13,129 nt of DNA from JBCCMB01 sp039026555. Lineage in GTDB: Bacteria > Pseudomonadota > Alphaproteobacteria > Caulobacterales > Hyphomonadaceae. Positions 1 to 6,381 of the stretch are shown piece by piece. The position numbers were made by a program, and so were the translations under genes. Numbering within the stretch: position 1 is the first letter of the stretch; each line of letters opens with the position of its first letter. The notes under the pieces were generated by a model. That model did not search any database. It saw only the letters and a list, made by a program, of their open reading frames with translations, and had not been told where the DNA came from. Location: contig JBCCMB010000073.1 in assembly GCA_039026555.1 (NCBI GenBank), positions 1 through 13,129 of the forward strand, given 5' to 3'.

Positions 1-297
1 ATTGGATTGAATGATGCTGCCGACTGAGGGGCGCGCAGTTGATTTGCTCAGCGCGGCCATCCAACCCAATAGGGTCATTACGAGCTGCGCGCCGATCAAG
101 GCCAGCGCGATGCGCCAGGGAGCCTCGTCAAATGGGGCGTTCGCCAGCACGCGCACGATCAGCGCTGGAAAAATTAGAATGTAACAAATGCGTTCAATTC
201 CGCGCCAACCAGCTTCCGGGAGGACATCGCGCCACGCCATGAACCGCCCAAGCGCGACAATCGCGATCACCGGCAGAAGCGCGAGCAGGAAATTCAA
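1..297 (-). CDS. AEC-family (auxin efflux carrier-type) transporter, N-terminal part, cut by window edge
   Basis: About 99 residues are visible and the frame stays open to the window edge, so the C-terminal part is missing. The N-terminus reads LNFLLALLPVIAIVALGRF, a first membrane segment. It is followed by a GWRGIER segment, a second membrane stretch with FPALIVRVLA, and a third around ALALIGAQLVMTLLGW. This order (short first helix, 'W..IER..Y..FPALI', then a pair of helices) is typical of AEC permeases, which export small organic acids. The proposed start is TTG at 297-295, overlapping the ruvX stop (sequence TTGA). A GGAG lies 8 nt upstream, inside ruvX. The next in-frame ATG (240) would cut off the first helix. 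The overlap implies translational coupling with ruvX. The substrate cannot be told. Confidence 0.72.
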   Translation of the reverse strand, partial: MNFLLALLPVIAIVALGRFMAWRDVLPEAGWRGIERICYILIFPALIVRVLANAPFDEAPWRIALALIGAQLVMTLLGWMAALSKSTARPSVGSIIQSN

Positions 298-755
298 TGA
301 TCGATCTCCGCCAAAAGGTCCAATGCGCCCTGAAGGATGTAGGCGGCGGCGAGCTTGTCTACGACTTCGCCGCGCCGCGCGCGCGATGCGTCCGCCTCCA
401 ACAAGGTGCGTTCAACCGCTGCTGTGGAGAGCCGCTCATCCCAAAACGCCAACGGCACGTCGCGCCCGGCCAGAACGTTACGAGCGAAAGCGCGTACCGA
501 TTGGGCGCGCGGGCCCTCCGATCCGTCCATGTTTTTGGGGAGGCCGACGACCAGCCCCGCCGCTTCGCGTTCATCGACGATTTCCCACAAGCGCGCGAGC
601 GCCGGCGCCAGCTTTTTACCCTTCGGGATCGTTTCGACCGGAGACGCGATCAGGCGGCCGCCGTCGGATGCGGCGACGCCGATCGTTTTGGTTCCCGGGT
701 CAAGCCCCAGCAGCGCGCCTCTTGGCGGTAGATCGATAAGTTCGCATACGGACAT
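294..755 (-). CDS. ruvX: RuvX/YqgF-family putative pre-16S rRNA nuclease (Holliday junction resolvase-like)
   Basis: 153 residues, slightly longer than the usual 135-145. The RNase H-like motifs are in order: LGLDPGTKTIGVAASD (residues 16-31, catalytic D19), VVGLPKNMDGSEGPRA (about 69-84), FWDERLSTAAVE (104-115, acidic E107) and VDKLAAAYIL (132-141, D133). The family was named for similarity to Holliday junction resolvases. In E. coli, YqgF is needed for 16S rRNA 5'-end maturation, so the in vivo role is most likely rRNA processing. The gene is transcribed away from gatC and shares a 95-bp divergent promoter region with it. An AEC-type transporter follows with overlapping stop and start. Confidence 0.93.
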   Translation of the reverse strand: MSVCELIDLPPRGALLGLDPGTKTIGVAASDGGRLIASPVETIPKGKKLAPALARLWEIVDEREAAGLVVGLPKNMDGSEGPRAQSVRAFARNVLAGRDVPLAFWDERLSTAAVERTLLEADASRARRGEVVDKLAAAYILQGALDLLAEIDH

Positions 756-784
756 CGCAGCTTGGTAGCTCTTGCGTCTGCGAC

Positions 785-813
785 TTGAAAGCCCGACGCA
801 ACAATCGTAACGG
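785..813 (+). promoter_or_regulatory. Possible sigma70-like promoter for gatCAB
   Basis: TTGAAA at 785-790 is followed after 17 bp by TAACGG at 808-813, in the divergent ruvX/gatC gap. The -35 box is good but the -10 is poor, so this is a weak prediction. Confidence 0.25.
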
Positions 814-819
814 TCCCGA

Positions 820-833
820 TGTGAAAAATCACA
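820..833. promoter_or_regulatory. Small perfect dyad TGTGA-N4-TCACA in the gatC leader
   Basis: The 14-bp sequence TGTGAAAAATCACA ends 17 nt before the gatC start, next to the AAGGA ribosome-binding site. The half-sites match those of CRP/FNR-superfamily regulators, but the spacer is 4 bp rather than the usual 6. It could equally be a small mRNA hairpin. No function is shown. Confidence 0.25.
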
Positions 834-850
834 ATGACTAAGGACATTTC

Positions 851-1138
851 ATGAGCGTCACCCCTGACGACGTGCGCAAGGCCGCGCGGCTGTCGCGCAT
901 AAAGATCGATGAAGATCGCTTGGATCATATGACCGGCGAGCTGAACGGCATTTTGGAATGGATCGAACAGCTCAATGAAGTCGATGTCGACGGCGTAGAG
1001 GCGATGACGACGCCCGTTGAGATGTCATTGCCGATGCGCGCCGACACCGTCACTGACGGCGACAAGCAATCCGACGTTTTGGCGAATGCGCCGCGCAGCG
1101 ATGACGGCTTTTTCGTCGTTCCAAAATCGGTGGAGTAG
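851..1138 (+). CDS. gatC: Asp-tRNA(Asn)/Glu-tRNA(Gln) amidotransferase subunit C
   Basis: 95 residues, the normal length for GatC. The protein begins MSVTPDDVRKAARLSRI, continues with ELNGILEWIEQLNEVDVDGVE, and ends with LANAPRSDDGFFVVPKSVE. This is the full family pattern: an N-terminal helical part and a C-terminal strap that wraps GatA and GatB. GatC stabilises the GatCAB heterotrimer, which amidates misacylated Glu-tRNA(Gln) and/or Asp-tRNA(Asn) in organisms lacking GlnRS or AsnRS. An AAGGA lies 7 nt before ATG 851. gatA begins 3 nt after the stop, so the two are surely co-transcribed. Confidence 0.96.
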   Translation: MSVTPDDVRKAARLSRIKIDEDRLDHMTGELNGILEWIEQLNEVDVDGVEAMTTPVEMSLPMRADTVTDGDKQSDVLANAPRSDDGFFVVPKSVE

Positions 1139-1141
1139 GCT

Positions 1142-2620
1142 GTGACGGATCTGACCAAGCTCACCCTGGACGCCGCACTGAAGGGGTTGAAAAACAAATC
1201 GTTTTCGTCACGTGAGATCACTCAAGCGCATCTCGATGCAATTGATGCGGCCAATCCGCAACTCAACGCCTATACGCTTGTAACAGCGGACAAAGCGCTC
1301 GCTATGGCCGATACGTCCGACGCTAAACTCGCTAAGGGTGAGGGCGGCGCGTTGGAAGGCGCGCCCTTGGGAATCAAGGATTTGTTCTCCACCAAGGATG
1401 TCCGCACGGCGGCGTGCTCCAACATCCTAGGCGAATTCGCGCCGCCCTATGAAAGCACGGTGACGCAGAATTTGTGGGACGCCGGCGCGGTGATGCTCGG
1501 CAAACTCAACATGGATGAATTCGCCATGGGCTCGTCGAACGAGACGTCGGCCTATGGGCCCGTGGCGAGCCCCTGGCGGCGCGCCGGCGGCGACAATGCG
1601 AAGCTCACGCCGGGCGGTTCGTCGGGGGGATCGGCGAGCGCTGTGGCGGCGGATTTGTGTTTGGCGGCGACGGCCTCGGATACGGGCGGATCCATTCGCC
1701 AACCGGCGGCCTTTACAGGAACGGTCGGTATCAAGCCCACCTATGGTCGCGCCAGCCGCTATGGCATGGTCGCGTTCGCGTCGTCTTTAGATCAGGCGGG
1801 ACCCCTGGCCAAAAGCGTGACGGACGCGGCCATCATGCTGGAAAACATGTGCTCGGCGGATGATAAGGATTCCACGTGCTTAAAGCTCGACATCCCAAAA
1901 TGGACGGACAGTGTCGGCGCTAGCGTCAAAGGCATGAAAATCGGCGTGCCGAAAGAATACCGCGTCGACGGTATGCCGGCTGAGATCGATAAGGTCTGGC
2001 AAGACGGCTGTGATTGGCTGAAGGCGGCCGGCGCTGAGATTGTCGAAGTCTCTCTACCCCGCACCAAATATGCGCTGCCGGCCTATTACATCGTCGCGCC
2101 GGCCGAAGCCTCGTCCAATCTGGCGCGCTATGACGGCATGCGCTTTGGCGATCGCAAGGACGGCGCGAACCTAACCGACGTTTATGAGACCACGAGAGGC
2201 GAGGGGTTCGGCGCGGAAGTGCGCCGGCGTTTGATTATCGGCGCCTATGTGCTCTCCGCCGGCTATTACGATGCGTATTACCTACGAGCGCAGAAAGTGC
2301 GGACGCGCATTCTCAAAGATCTTCAAGCGGTTTTCCAAGACGTCGACGCGTTGTTGACGCCGACCACGCCGAGCGCGGCTTTCGCTTTGGGTGAAAACAG
2401 CGCCGACCCTGTCTCCATGTATCTCAACGATGTTTTCACCGTGACCGCGAATTTGGCCGGCATACCGGGTATTTCGGTGCCGGCGGCCTTGGATGCTCAG
2501 GGGCTGCCGCTGGGTTTGCAGGTTCTTGCGCCGGCATTGGATGAAGCCACTTGTTTTAAAGTTGCGAGCGCTTTGGAAGACGCGGCTAGTTTCACCGCAA
2601 AGGCCGATCGGTGGTGGTAA
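1142..2620 (+). CDS. gatA: Asp-tRNA(Asn)/Glu-tRNA(Gln) amidotransferase subunit A (glutaminase/amidase)
   Basis: 492 residues, normal for GatA. It is an amidase-signature enzyme that releases ammonia from glutamine and channels it to GatB. The catalytic triad is visible: K79 in GIKD, cis-Ser S160 in TPGGSSGGSASAVAA, and nucleophile S184 in DTGGSIRQPA. The GIKPTYGRASRYGMVAFASS block follows, as in other GatA proteins. The start is GTG at 1142; a GGAG at 1132-1135 sits 6 nt upstream, overlapping the end of gatC, so coupling is likely. The stop is TAA at 2618-2620. Unlike a compact gatCAB operon, gatB does not follow directly: 469 bp of remnant DNA lie between. Confidence 0.97.
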   Translation: MTDLTKLTLDAALKGLKNKSFSSREITQAHLDAIDAANPQLNAYTLVTADKALAMADTSDAKLAKGEGGALEGAPLGIKDLFSTKDVRTAACSNILGEFAPPYESTVTQNLWDAGAVMLGKLNMDEFAMGSSNETSAYGPVASPWRRAGGDNAKLTPGGSSGGSASAVAADLCLAATASDTGGSIRQPAAFTGTVGIKPTYGRASRYGMVAFASSLDQAGPLAKSVTDAAIMLENMCSADDKDSTCLKLDIPKWTDSVGASVKGMKIGVPKEYRVDGMPAEIDKVWQDGCDWLKAAGAEIVEVSLPRTKYALPAYYIVAPAEASSNLARYDGMRFGDRKDGANLTDVYETTRGEGFGAEVRRRLIIGAYVLSAGYYDAYYLRAQKVRTRILKDLQAVFQDVDALLTPTTPSAAFALGENSADPVSMYLNDVFTVTANLAGIPGISVPAALDAQGLPLGLQVLAPALDEATCFKVASALEDAASFTAKADRWW

Positions 2621-2671
2621 GCGCGCCGCACACATTCAGTCGGCGATGAATTGACCACGCGCGGGCGTTGA

Positions 2672-3001
2672 AGTCGCTGTCTTGGCGCAAATCTTGTTCA
2701 TGTTTACCCAATCACGGGTTATTCGTGACCTGTAGAGGATTTTCAAACCTATGCGTTTGAATGGTCGCCAGCGGCGATCCGTTGGTATGTTGAAGATGAC
2801 CTGATCTTTGAAACCAGCGATGCGGCTCAGGTCCCGCAAACGCCCCAAAGGGTGATTTTGACGCTCGTCGTCGGCGGCGAAGAACAGCGGCATTGGATCC
2901 GCGATACGACGTTCGAAGACGGCGCCGCGGTTGCGTTCAAGTGTGTGTCATATGCGGCTGTCGACGACGCCGACGCAAAGACGTGCTCGAACCGGGGCTA
3001 G
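2672..3001 (+). pseudogene. Decayed C-terminal fragment resembling glycoside hydrolase family 16
   Basis: One plus-strand frame is open from 2729 to the TAG at 2999-3001 without a usable start. It extends back to 2672 if a TGA at 2726-2728 is read through. It encodes DFQTYAFEWSPAAIRWYVED, the 'F/YHTYAxEWTPxxIxWYVDG' segment of GH16 beta-glucanases. A TPQRVILTLVVGGEEQRHWI stretch follows, like the GH16 'PQRxxxxLWVGG...W' strand, and then a FKCVSYAAVDD..KTC tail. The catalytic ExDxxE region would lie upstream and is absent: only about 50 bp separate the frame from gatA. The missing start, internal stop and missing active site indicate a dead fragment left by deletion or insertion. The family call rests on motif memory alone. 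Confidence 0.6.
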
Positions 3002-3033
3002 CTGGGCCTGGCGCGGGTCATGTTCGTCACTAG

Positions 3034-3056
3034 ATAGCCGGTTCAAGTCCGGCTAT
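3034..3056 (+). other. tRNA T-arm-like hairpin in the gatB leader
   Basis: The stem ATAGCCGG/CCGGCTAT (8 bp, perfect) encloses a 7-nt loop TTCAAGT. The inner five pairs plus loop give GTTCAAGTC, an exact match to the tRNA T-arm consensus GTTCRANNC. A run of seven G follows (3058-3064). No matching 5' acceptor strand or anticodon arm is seen upstream, so this is not an intact tRNA. It could be the 3' scar of a tRNA gene, a structured leader of gatB, or chance. Confidence 0.45.
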
Positions 3057-3089
3057 AGGGGGGGAATTCCACCCGCAAAGTGACATGTC

Positions 3090-4625
3090 ATGACCGAGCG
3101 CACCCCTTATCTCATTTCCGGCGATACAGGCGATTGGGAAATCGTCATGGGGTTGGAGATCCACGCCCAAGTGGCGTCCAACGCCAAACTGTTTTCAGGC
3201 GCGGCGACGGCCTATGGCGCGGAGCCTAATACGCAAGTCTCTCTCGTCGACGCCGGCATGCCGGGCATGCTGCCTGTGATCAATGAAAAGTGTGTGGAAC
3301 AAGCGGTTCGCACCGGATTGGGGCTGAATGCGCAGATTAATCTCTATTCCCGCTTTGATCGGAAGAATTATTTCTATCCCGATCTGCCGCAGGGCTATCA
3401 GATCAGCCAGTTTGCGCATCCGATCGTTGGCGAGGGCGAGATAGAGGTGGATGTGGAGCCGGCGCATGGCGATCCGGCCTATACTTTCTCGGTCGGTATC
3501 GAGAGGTTGCATTTGGAGCAAGACGCCGGAAAATCCATTCACGACATGGATCCGGACGCGACCTATGTGGATCTCAACCGCAGCGGCGTCGCTTTGTTGG
3601 AGATTGTCTCCAAGCCGCACATTCGCTCGCCTTATGAGGCGGCGTCCTACGTCAAGAAATTGCGATCCATCGTCGTCGCGCTGGGTACGTGCGACGGCGA
3701 TATGGAGAAGGGCAATCTGCGCGCCGACGTCAATGTCTCGGTCTGTCGTCCGGGCGGGTATGACAAATTCCGCGAGACAGGCGATTTTTCTCATCTCGGC
3801 ACGCGGTGCGAGCTGAAAAACATGAACTCTTTTCGCTTCATTCAACAAGCGATCGAGTATGAGGCGCGCCGCCAAATCGCGATCATCGAAGATGGCGGCG
3901 AGGTGGATCAGGAAACCCGCTTGTTTGATCCAGACGCGGGAGAGACGCGGTCTATGCGCTCCAAAGAGGATGCGCATGACTACCGCTATTTCCCGGATCC
4001 CGATCTGCTCCCGCTGGAGCTGCAGCAAGATTATGTCGACCAAATCCGCGCGACACTGCCAGAATTGCCGGACCAGAAACGGGCGCGTTTCGTCAACGAT
4101 TATGGGCTGTCAGCCTATGACGCCGGCGTCCTCGTTGCGGAGGCCGATAAGGCTGAGTTCTTTGAAGCCGTCGCCAAAGGCCGAGACCCCAAACTCGCCG
4201 CCAATTGGGTGAGCCAGGATTTGTTCGGCTATCTCAATAAGGAAGGGCTGGACCTTGGCGATACGCCTGTCAGCGCGACGCAATTAGGCGGTCTGATCGA
4301 TCTGATTTCCGACAAAACGATTTCAGGCAAGATCGCAAAGGACGTGTTTGCCAAACTTATCGACGAGCCGGGCGCCGACCCTGCCGCGATCGTAGAGCGG
4401 GACGGTCTAAAACAAGTTACCGACGCCGGCGCGATCGAAAAAGTGGTTGACGATATCATTGCGGCGAACCCGGAACAGGTGGCGCAAGTCAAGGCGCAAG
4501 CCGCCGAAGGACACAAAAAGCCAAAAGCGCTGGGCTGGTTTGTCGGTCAGGCCATGAAAGCGTCCGGCGGCAAAGCTAACCCGCAGGCCGTGAATGAGAT
4601 CCTGAAAGCGAAACTGGAGATCTAG
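3090..4625 (+). CDS. gatB: Asp-tRNA(Asn)/Glu-tRNA(Gln) amidotransferase subunit B
   Basis: 511 residues, slightly longer than the usual 475-500. GatB phosphorylates the misacylated glutamyl/aspartyl group with ATP and amidates it with ammonia from GatA. Visible family blocks are WEIVMGLEIHAQVAS (16-30), SRFDRKNYFYPDLPQGYQIS, IERLHLEQDAGKSIHD, VALLEIVSKPHIRSP, and the GNLRADVNVSV and LGTRCELKNMNSFRF segments. The C-terminal helical tail, ending GWFVGQAMKASGGKANPQAVNEIL..., is the YqeY-like tRNA-binding part. The ribosome-binding site before ATG 3090 is weak (AAAGTGA). Because 469 bp of remnant DNA and a T-arm-like hairpin lie between gatA and gatB, gatB may have its own promoter or leader control. 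Confidence 0.97.
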   Translation: MTERTPYLISGDTGDWEIVMGLEIHAQVASNAKLFSGAATAYGAEPNTQVSLVDAGMPGMLPVINEKCVEQAVRTGLGLNAQINLYSRFDRKNYFYPDLPQGYQISQFAHPIVGEGEIEVDVEPAHGDPAYTFSVGIERLHLEQDAGKSIHDMDPDATYVDLNRSGVALLEIVSKPHIRSPYEAASYVKKLRSIVVALGTCDGDMEKGNLRADVNVSVCRPGGYDKFRETGDFSHLGTRCELKNMNSFRFIQQAIEYEARRQIAIIEDGGEVDQETRLFDPDAGETRSMRSKEDAHDYRYFPDPDLLPLELQQDYVDQIRATLPELPDQKRARFVNDYGLSAYDAGVLVAEADKAEFFEAVAKGRDPKLAANWVSQDLFGYLNKEGLDLGDTPVSATQLGGLIDLISDKTISGKIAKDVFAKLIDEPGADPAAIVERDGLKQVTDAGAIEKVVDDIIAANPEQVAQVKAQAAEGHKKPKALGWFVGQAMKASGGKANPQAVNEILKAKLEI

Positions 4626-4630
4626 TCGCG

Positions 4631-5446
4631 GTGTCGAGCACGTTAGCGCCCGGGCGGTTTGGCGAGTTCATCACGGTTGAACGCCGCAATCGGCTGATCG
4701 AAATTGTCTATGATCGCGGCGATGGGCTGAACGCCCTCTCGATCCAAGGCATGACGGAGCTGAAAGACGTCGCCCTCGCACTCGCGGACGACACTGAAAG
4801 CTCCGTCATCGTGCTCAGCGGCCAAGGCGTGTTTTCCGCTGGCGCTGATTTGAAGGATCCCGATCGGCTCGACCGTGACAGCGCGACTTTGCTGGAACAG
4901 CGCACCGCGCTGAAATTAGGCCCGGACATGTGCCAGGCCTGGGCGGATTTGGAGCAGGTGACCATCGCCGCGGTGGAGGGGTTCTGCATCGGCGGCGGCC
5001 TGGCGCTTGTTGCGGCTTGTGATCACCGCGTGGCGTCTGAAGACGGGCATTTTCGCCTGCCGGAAATTCCGCTCGGCATGAATATGAGCTGGCGGTCTAT
5101 TCCGCGATTGGTGGCGCTAATTGGGCCTTCGCGCGCCAAGCAATTGATTATGCTCGGCCAGAAGGTCGACGCGCCGACGGCCCTGGATTGGGGGCTGATC
5201 GACAGCATGACGCCGAGGGGCGGGGCTTTGGCTTCGGCGATTGAGCTTGCGGACGCCTATGCGGCTCTGCCGCCGATCGCGCTGCGCATGACGAAACAAG
5301 CCATCGATGTGAGTGCGCAACCGCTGGGTTTTGCGTCAAGCTTTATGGATCGCGATCAATTCCTGCTCGCGACGCAGTCAGAAGATCAAACCGAAGCGAT
5401 CCAGTCTTTTTTGCAAAAGCGCCCACCCAAATTCTCCGGCAATTAA
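4631..5446 (+). CDS. Enoyl-CoA hydratase/isomerase (crotonase) family protein
   Basis: 271 residues, a normal crotonase-fold length. The oxyanion-hole motifs are FSAGADL (68-74) and EGFCIGGGLALVAACDHRVAS (116-136), followed by RLPEIPLG (142-149). Compared with rat mitochondrial enoyl-CoA hydratase, E145 matches Glu164, but the position of Glu144 is A125 (GGGLA in place of GGGCE). The usual GAGG after PE..G is GMNMS. It therefore lacks the classic two-glutamate hydratase pair and may be an isomerase, hydrolase or other acyl-CoA enzyme acting in the cytoplasm. The start is GTG 4631, 5 nt after the gatB stop, with GGAG about 11 nt upstream. It is probably the last gene of the gat transcript; the link to tRNA amidation is only positional. 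Confidence 0.88.
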   Translation: MSSTLAPGRFGEFITVERRNRLIEIVYDRGDGLNALSIQGMTELKDVALALADDTESSVIVLSGQGVFSAGADLKDPDRLDRDSATLLEQRTALKLGPDMCQAWADLEQVTIAAVEGFCIGGGLALVAACDHRVASEDGHFRLPEIPLGMNMSWRSIPRLVALIGPSRAKQLIMLGQKVDAPTALDWGLIDSMTPRGGALASAIELADAYAALPPIALRMTKQAIDVSAQPLGFASSFMDRDQFLLATQSEDQTEAIQSFLQKRPPKFSGN

Positions 5447-5478
5447 AAAGAGCGCGGCGACGTCTCGCCACGCTCTTT
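5447..5478. terminator. Two-way intrinsic terminator between converging genes
   Basis: AAAGAGCG-C-GGCGA (5447-5460) pairs with TCGCC-A-CGCTCTTT (5465-5478) around a CGTC loop: 13 pairs with one C/A mismatch. The A-run at 5445-5449 gives a U-tract on the minus strand, and CTTT at 5475-5478 gives a short one on the plus strand. It serves the crotonase gene (stop at 5446) and the converging RcnB-like gene (stop at 5504). Confidence 0.88.
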
Positions 5479-5503
5479 CGTGTTCCGCCTAGACCGCTCG
5501 GGG

Positions 5504-6208
5504 TTAGTCGTAAGCGAGAACGCCAACCGCCAATCCTATAATCGCTCCGGTCGCCACAGAGGCGAGGATGGCGTCGCCGCGATCATTGTCGCGCACCCAA
5601 TGATGGCCGCGCGGCGGGTGATATAGGCCGTGACGTCCATAATTGTTCAACACGACTGTGCGGTTCGAATAGCCGTAATTCGCGCCCACCCGCCAGCGCG
5701 GCTTATAGTGATGGCGTCGCTTATAATAATTGGGGTGGTAGTAGACGTGCGGCCGATGCCGCTTCCATCCGCGATGATGGTAGTGGCCGTCATAACGCCG
5801 CCAGTAGTCATTCCAATCATGCCGGTAATGGCGATTATAGTGATAGTCCCGATGATAGCCGTGATATCGGTTTTTGTACCGATGATCGCGGTAATGGTCT
5901 TTGCGGCGATAGTGTTTGCGCGAGTAACCGTCGTCATAGCGCCGATGATACCTGTTATCGTGCTTATAGTGATCCTTGTAATGACCCTTGTAGTTGCCCT
6001 TGTAATGGTCTTTCCGGTAATGGCGGTCACGCCTGTAATCGGCTTTGCCTAAATGCCGATCGCGGTGGTAGTCCGCTTTGCCGTGATGGTGATTGTCGTG
6101 CCCGCGATAGTGCGAGCGACGGTCGTCTGCGACCGCCGCCGGCGCGAGTGCGAATGTCGATAGCGTGGCGGCGGCAAGAGCGTTCGCCGCCCATTTGAAA
6201 GGGTTCAT
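5504..6208 (-). CDS. RcnB-family secreted protein with an expanded His/Tyr/Arg/Lys-rich region
   Basis: 234 residues. Residues 1-27 form a signal peptide (MNPFKW.. then a hydrophobic core and APAAVA|DD), so the product is periplasmic or membrane-bound. The C-terminal 43 residues carry the RcnB-family pattern: GLYHPPRGHHWVRDND, then AILASVATGAIIGLAVGV as a hydrophobic segment. RcnB of E. coli is a periplasmic protein affecting nickel/cobalt homeostasis; most alphaproteobacterial members are uncharacterised. The middle (about 30-190) is very low in complexity, built from short H-Y-R-K-D units such as KGHYKDHYK. I count about 33 His and 32 Tyr overall. Metal, polyanion or envelope binding is inference. 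AAGGAGG lies 6 nt before ATG 6208. A tandem ATTCAGG repeat lies about 110-130 bp upstream. Confidence 0.82.
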   Translation of the reverse strand: MNPFKWAANALAAATLSTFALAPAAVADDRRSHYRGHDNHHHGKADYHRDRHLGKADYRRDRHYRKDHYKGNYKGHYKDHYKHDNRYHRRYDDGYSRKHYRRKDHYRDHRYKNRYHGYHRDYHYNRHYRHDWNDYWRRYDGHYHHRGWKRHRPHVYYHPNYYKRRHHYKPRWRVGANYGYSNRTVVLNNYGRHGLYHPPRGHHWVRDNDRGDAILASVATGAIIGLAVGVLAYD

Positions 6209-6317
6209 ATCGCCCTCCTTTCATATGCTTATGGCGTACGCCCTGGCATTTCAGATGCGCGTGCGGCCATCATCGACGCATCGCGCCGATATCAAGCGCC
6301 AAGAATGAGGATGCGGC

Positions 6318-6335
6318 CCTGAATTCAACCTGAAT
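6318..6335 (-). promoter_or_regulatory. Tandem ATTCAGG-N4-ATTCAGG direct repeat upstream of the RcnB-like gene
   Basis: On the minus strand the sequence is ATTCAGGTTGAATTCAGG, two identical heptamers exactly 11 nt apart, one helical turn. Such spacing is typical of sites bound by OmpR/PhoB-family response regulators. It lies 110-127 bp upstream of ATG 6208 and 47 bp beyond the preceding gene's stop, so it fits an upstream activator site. The identity of the regulator is unknown. Confidence 0.4.
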
Positions 6336-6381
6336 GGATCGTTTATCTTAGGTCGCCGCGCCGATCCGCGCAGCGAGCGCC

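Noticed and set aside
188..768. Several overlapping plus-strand frames opposite ruvX
   Set aside because: They are Arg/Pro/Ala-rich antisense shadows of a clear ruvX gene.
2636..2893. Minus-strand frame of 85 codons in the gatA-gatB gap
   Set aside because: It has no recognisable motif, while the opposite strand carries a clear GH16-like segment across the same bases.
2985..3064. A complete tRNA gene before gatB
   Set aside because: Only the T-arm fits. No 5' acceptor strand complementary to TATAGGG, no anticodon arm and no CCA were found.
3195..4043. Long minus-strand open frame (282 codons) opposite gatB
   Set aside because: It lies wholly inside gatB, has no ribosome-binding site or recognisable domain, and its open state follows from the codon bias of gatB.
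5630..6052. Hydrophobic-looking plus-strand frame (Val/Ile/Met-rich) opposite the RcnB-like gene
   Set aside because: It is the complement of His/Tyr/Arg codons (CAT/TAT to ATG/ATA), which yields artificial Val/Ile/Met runs. No start signal fits.
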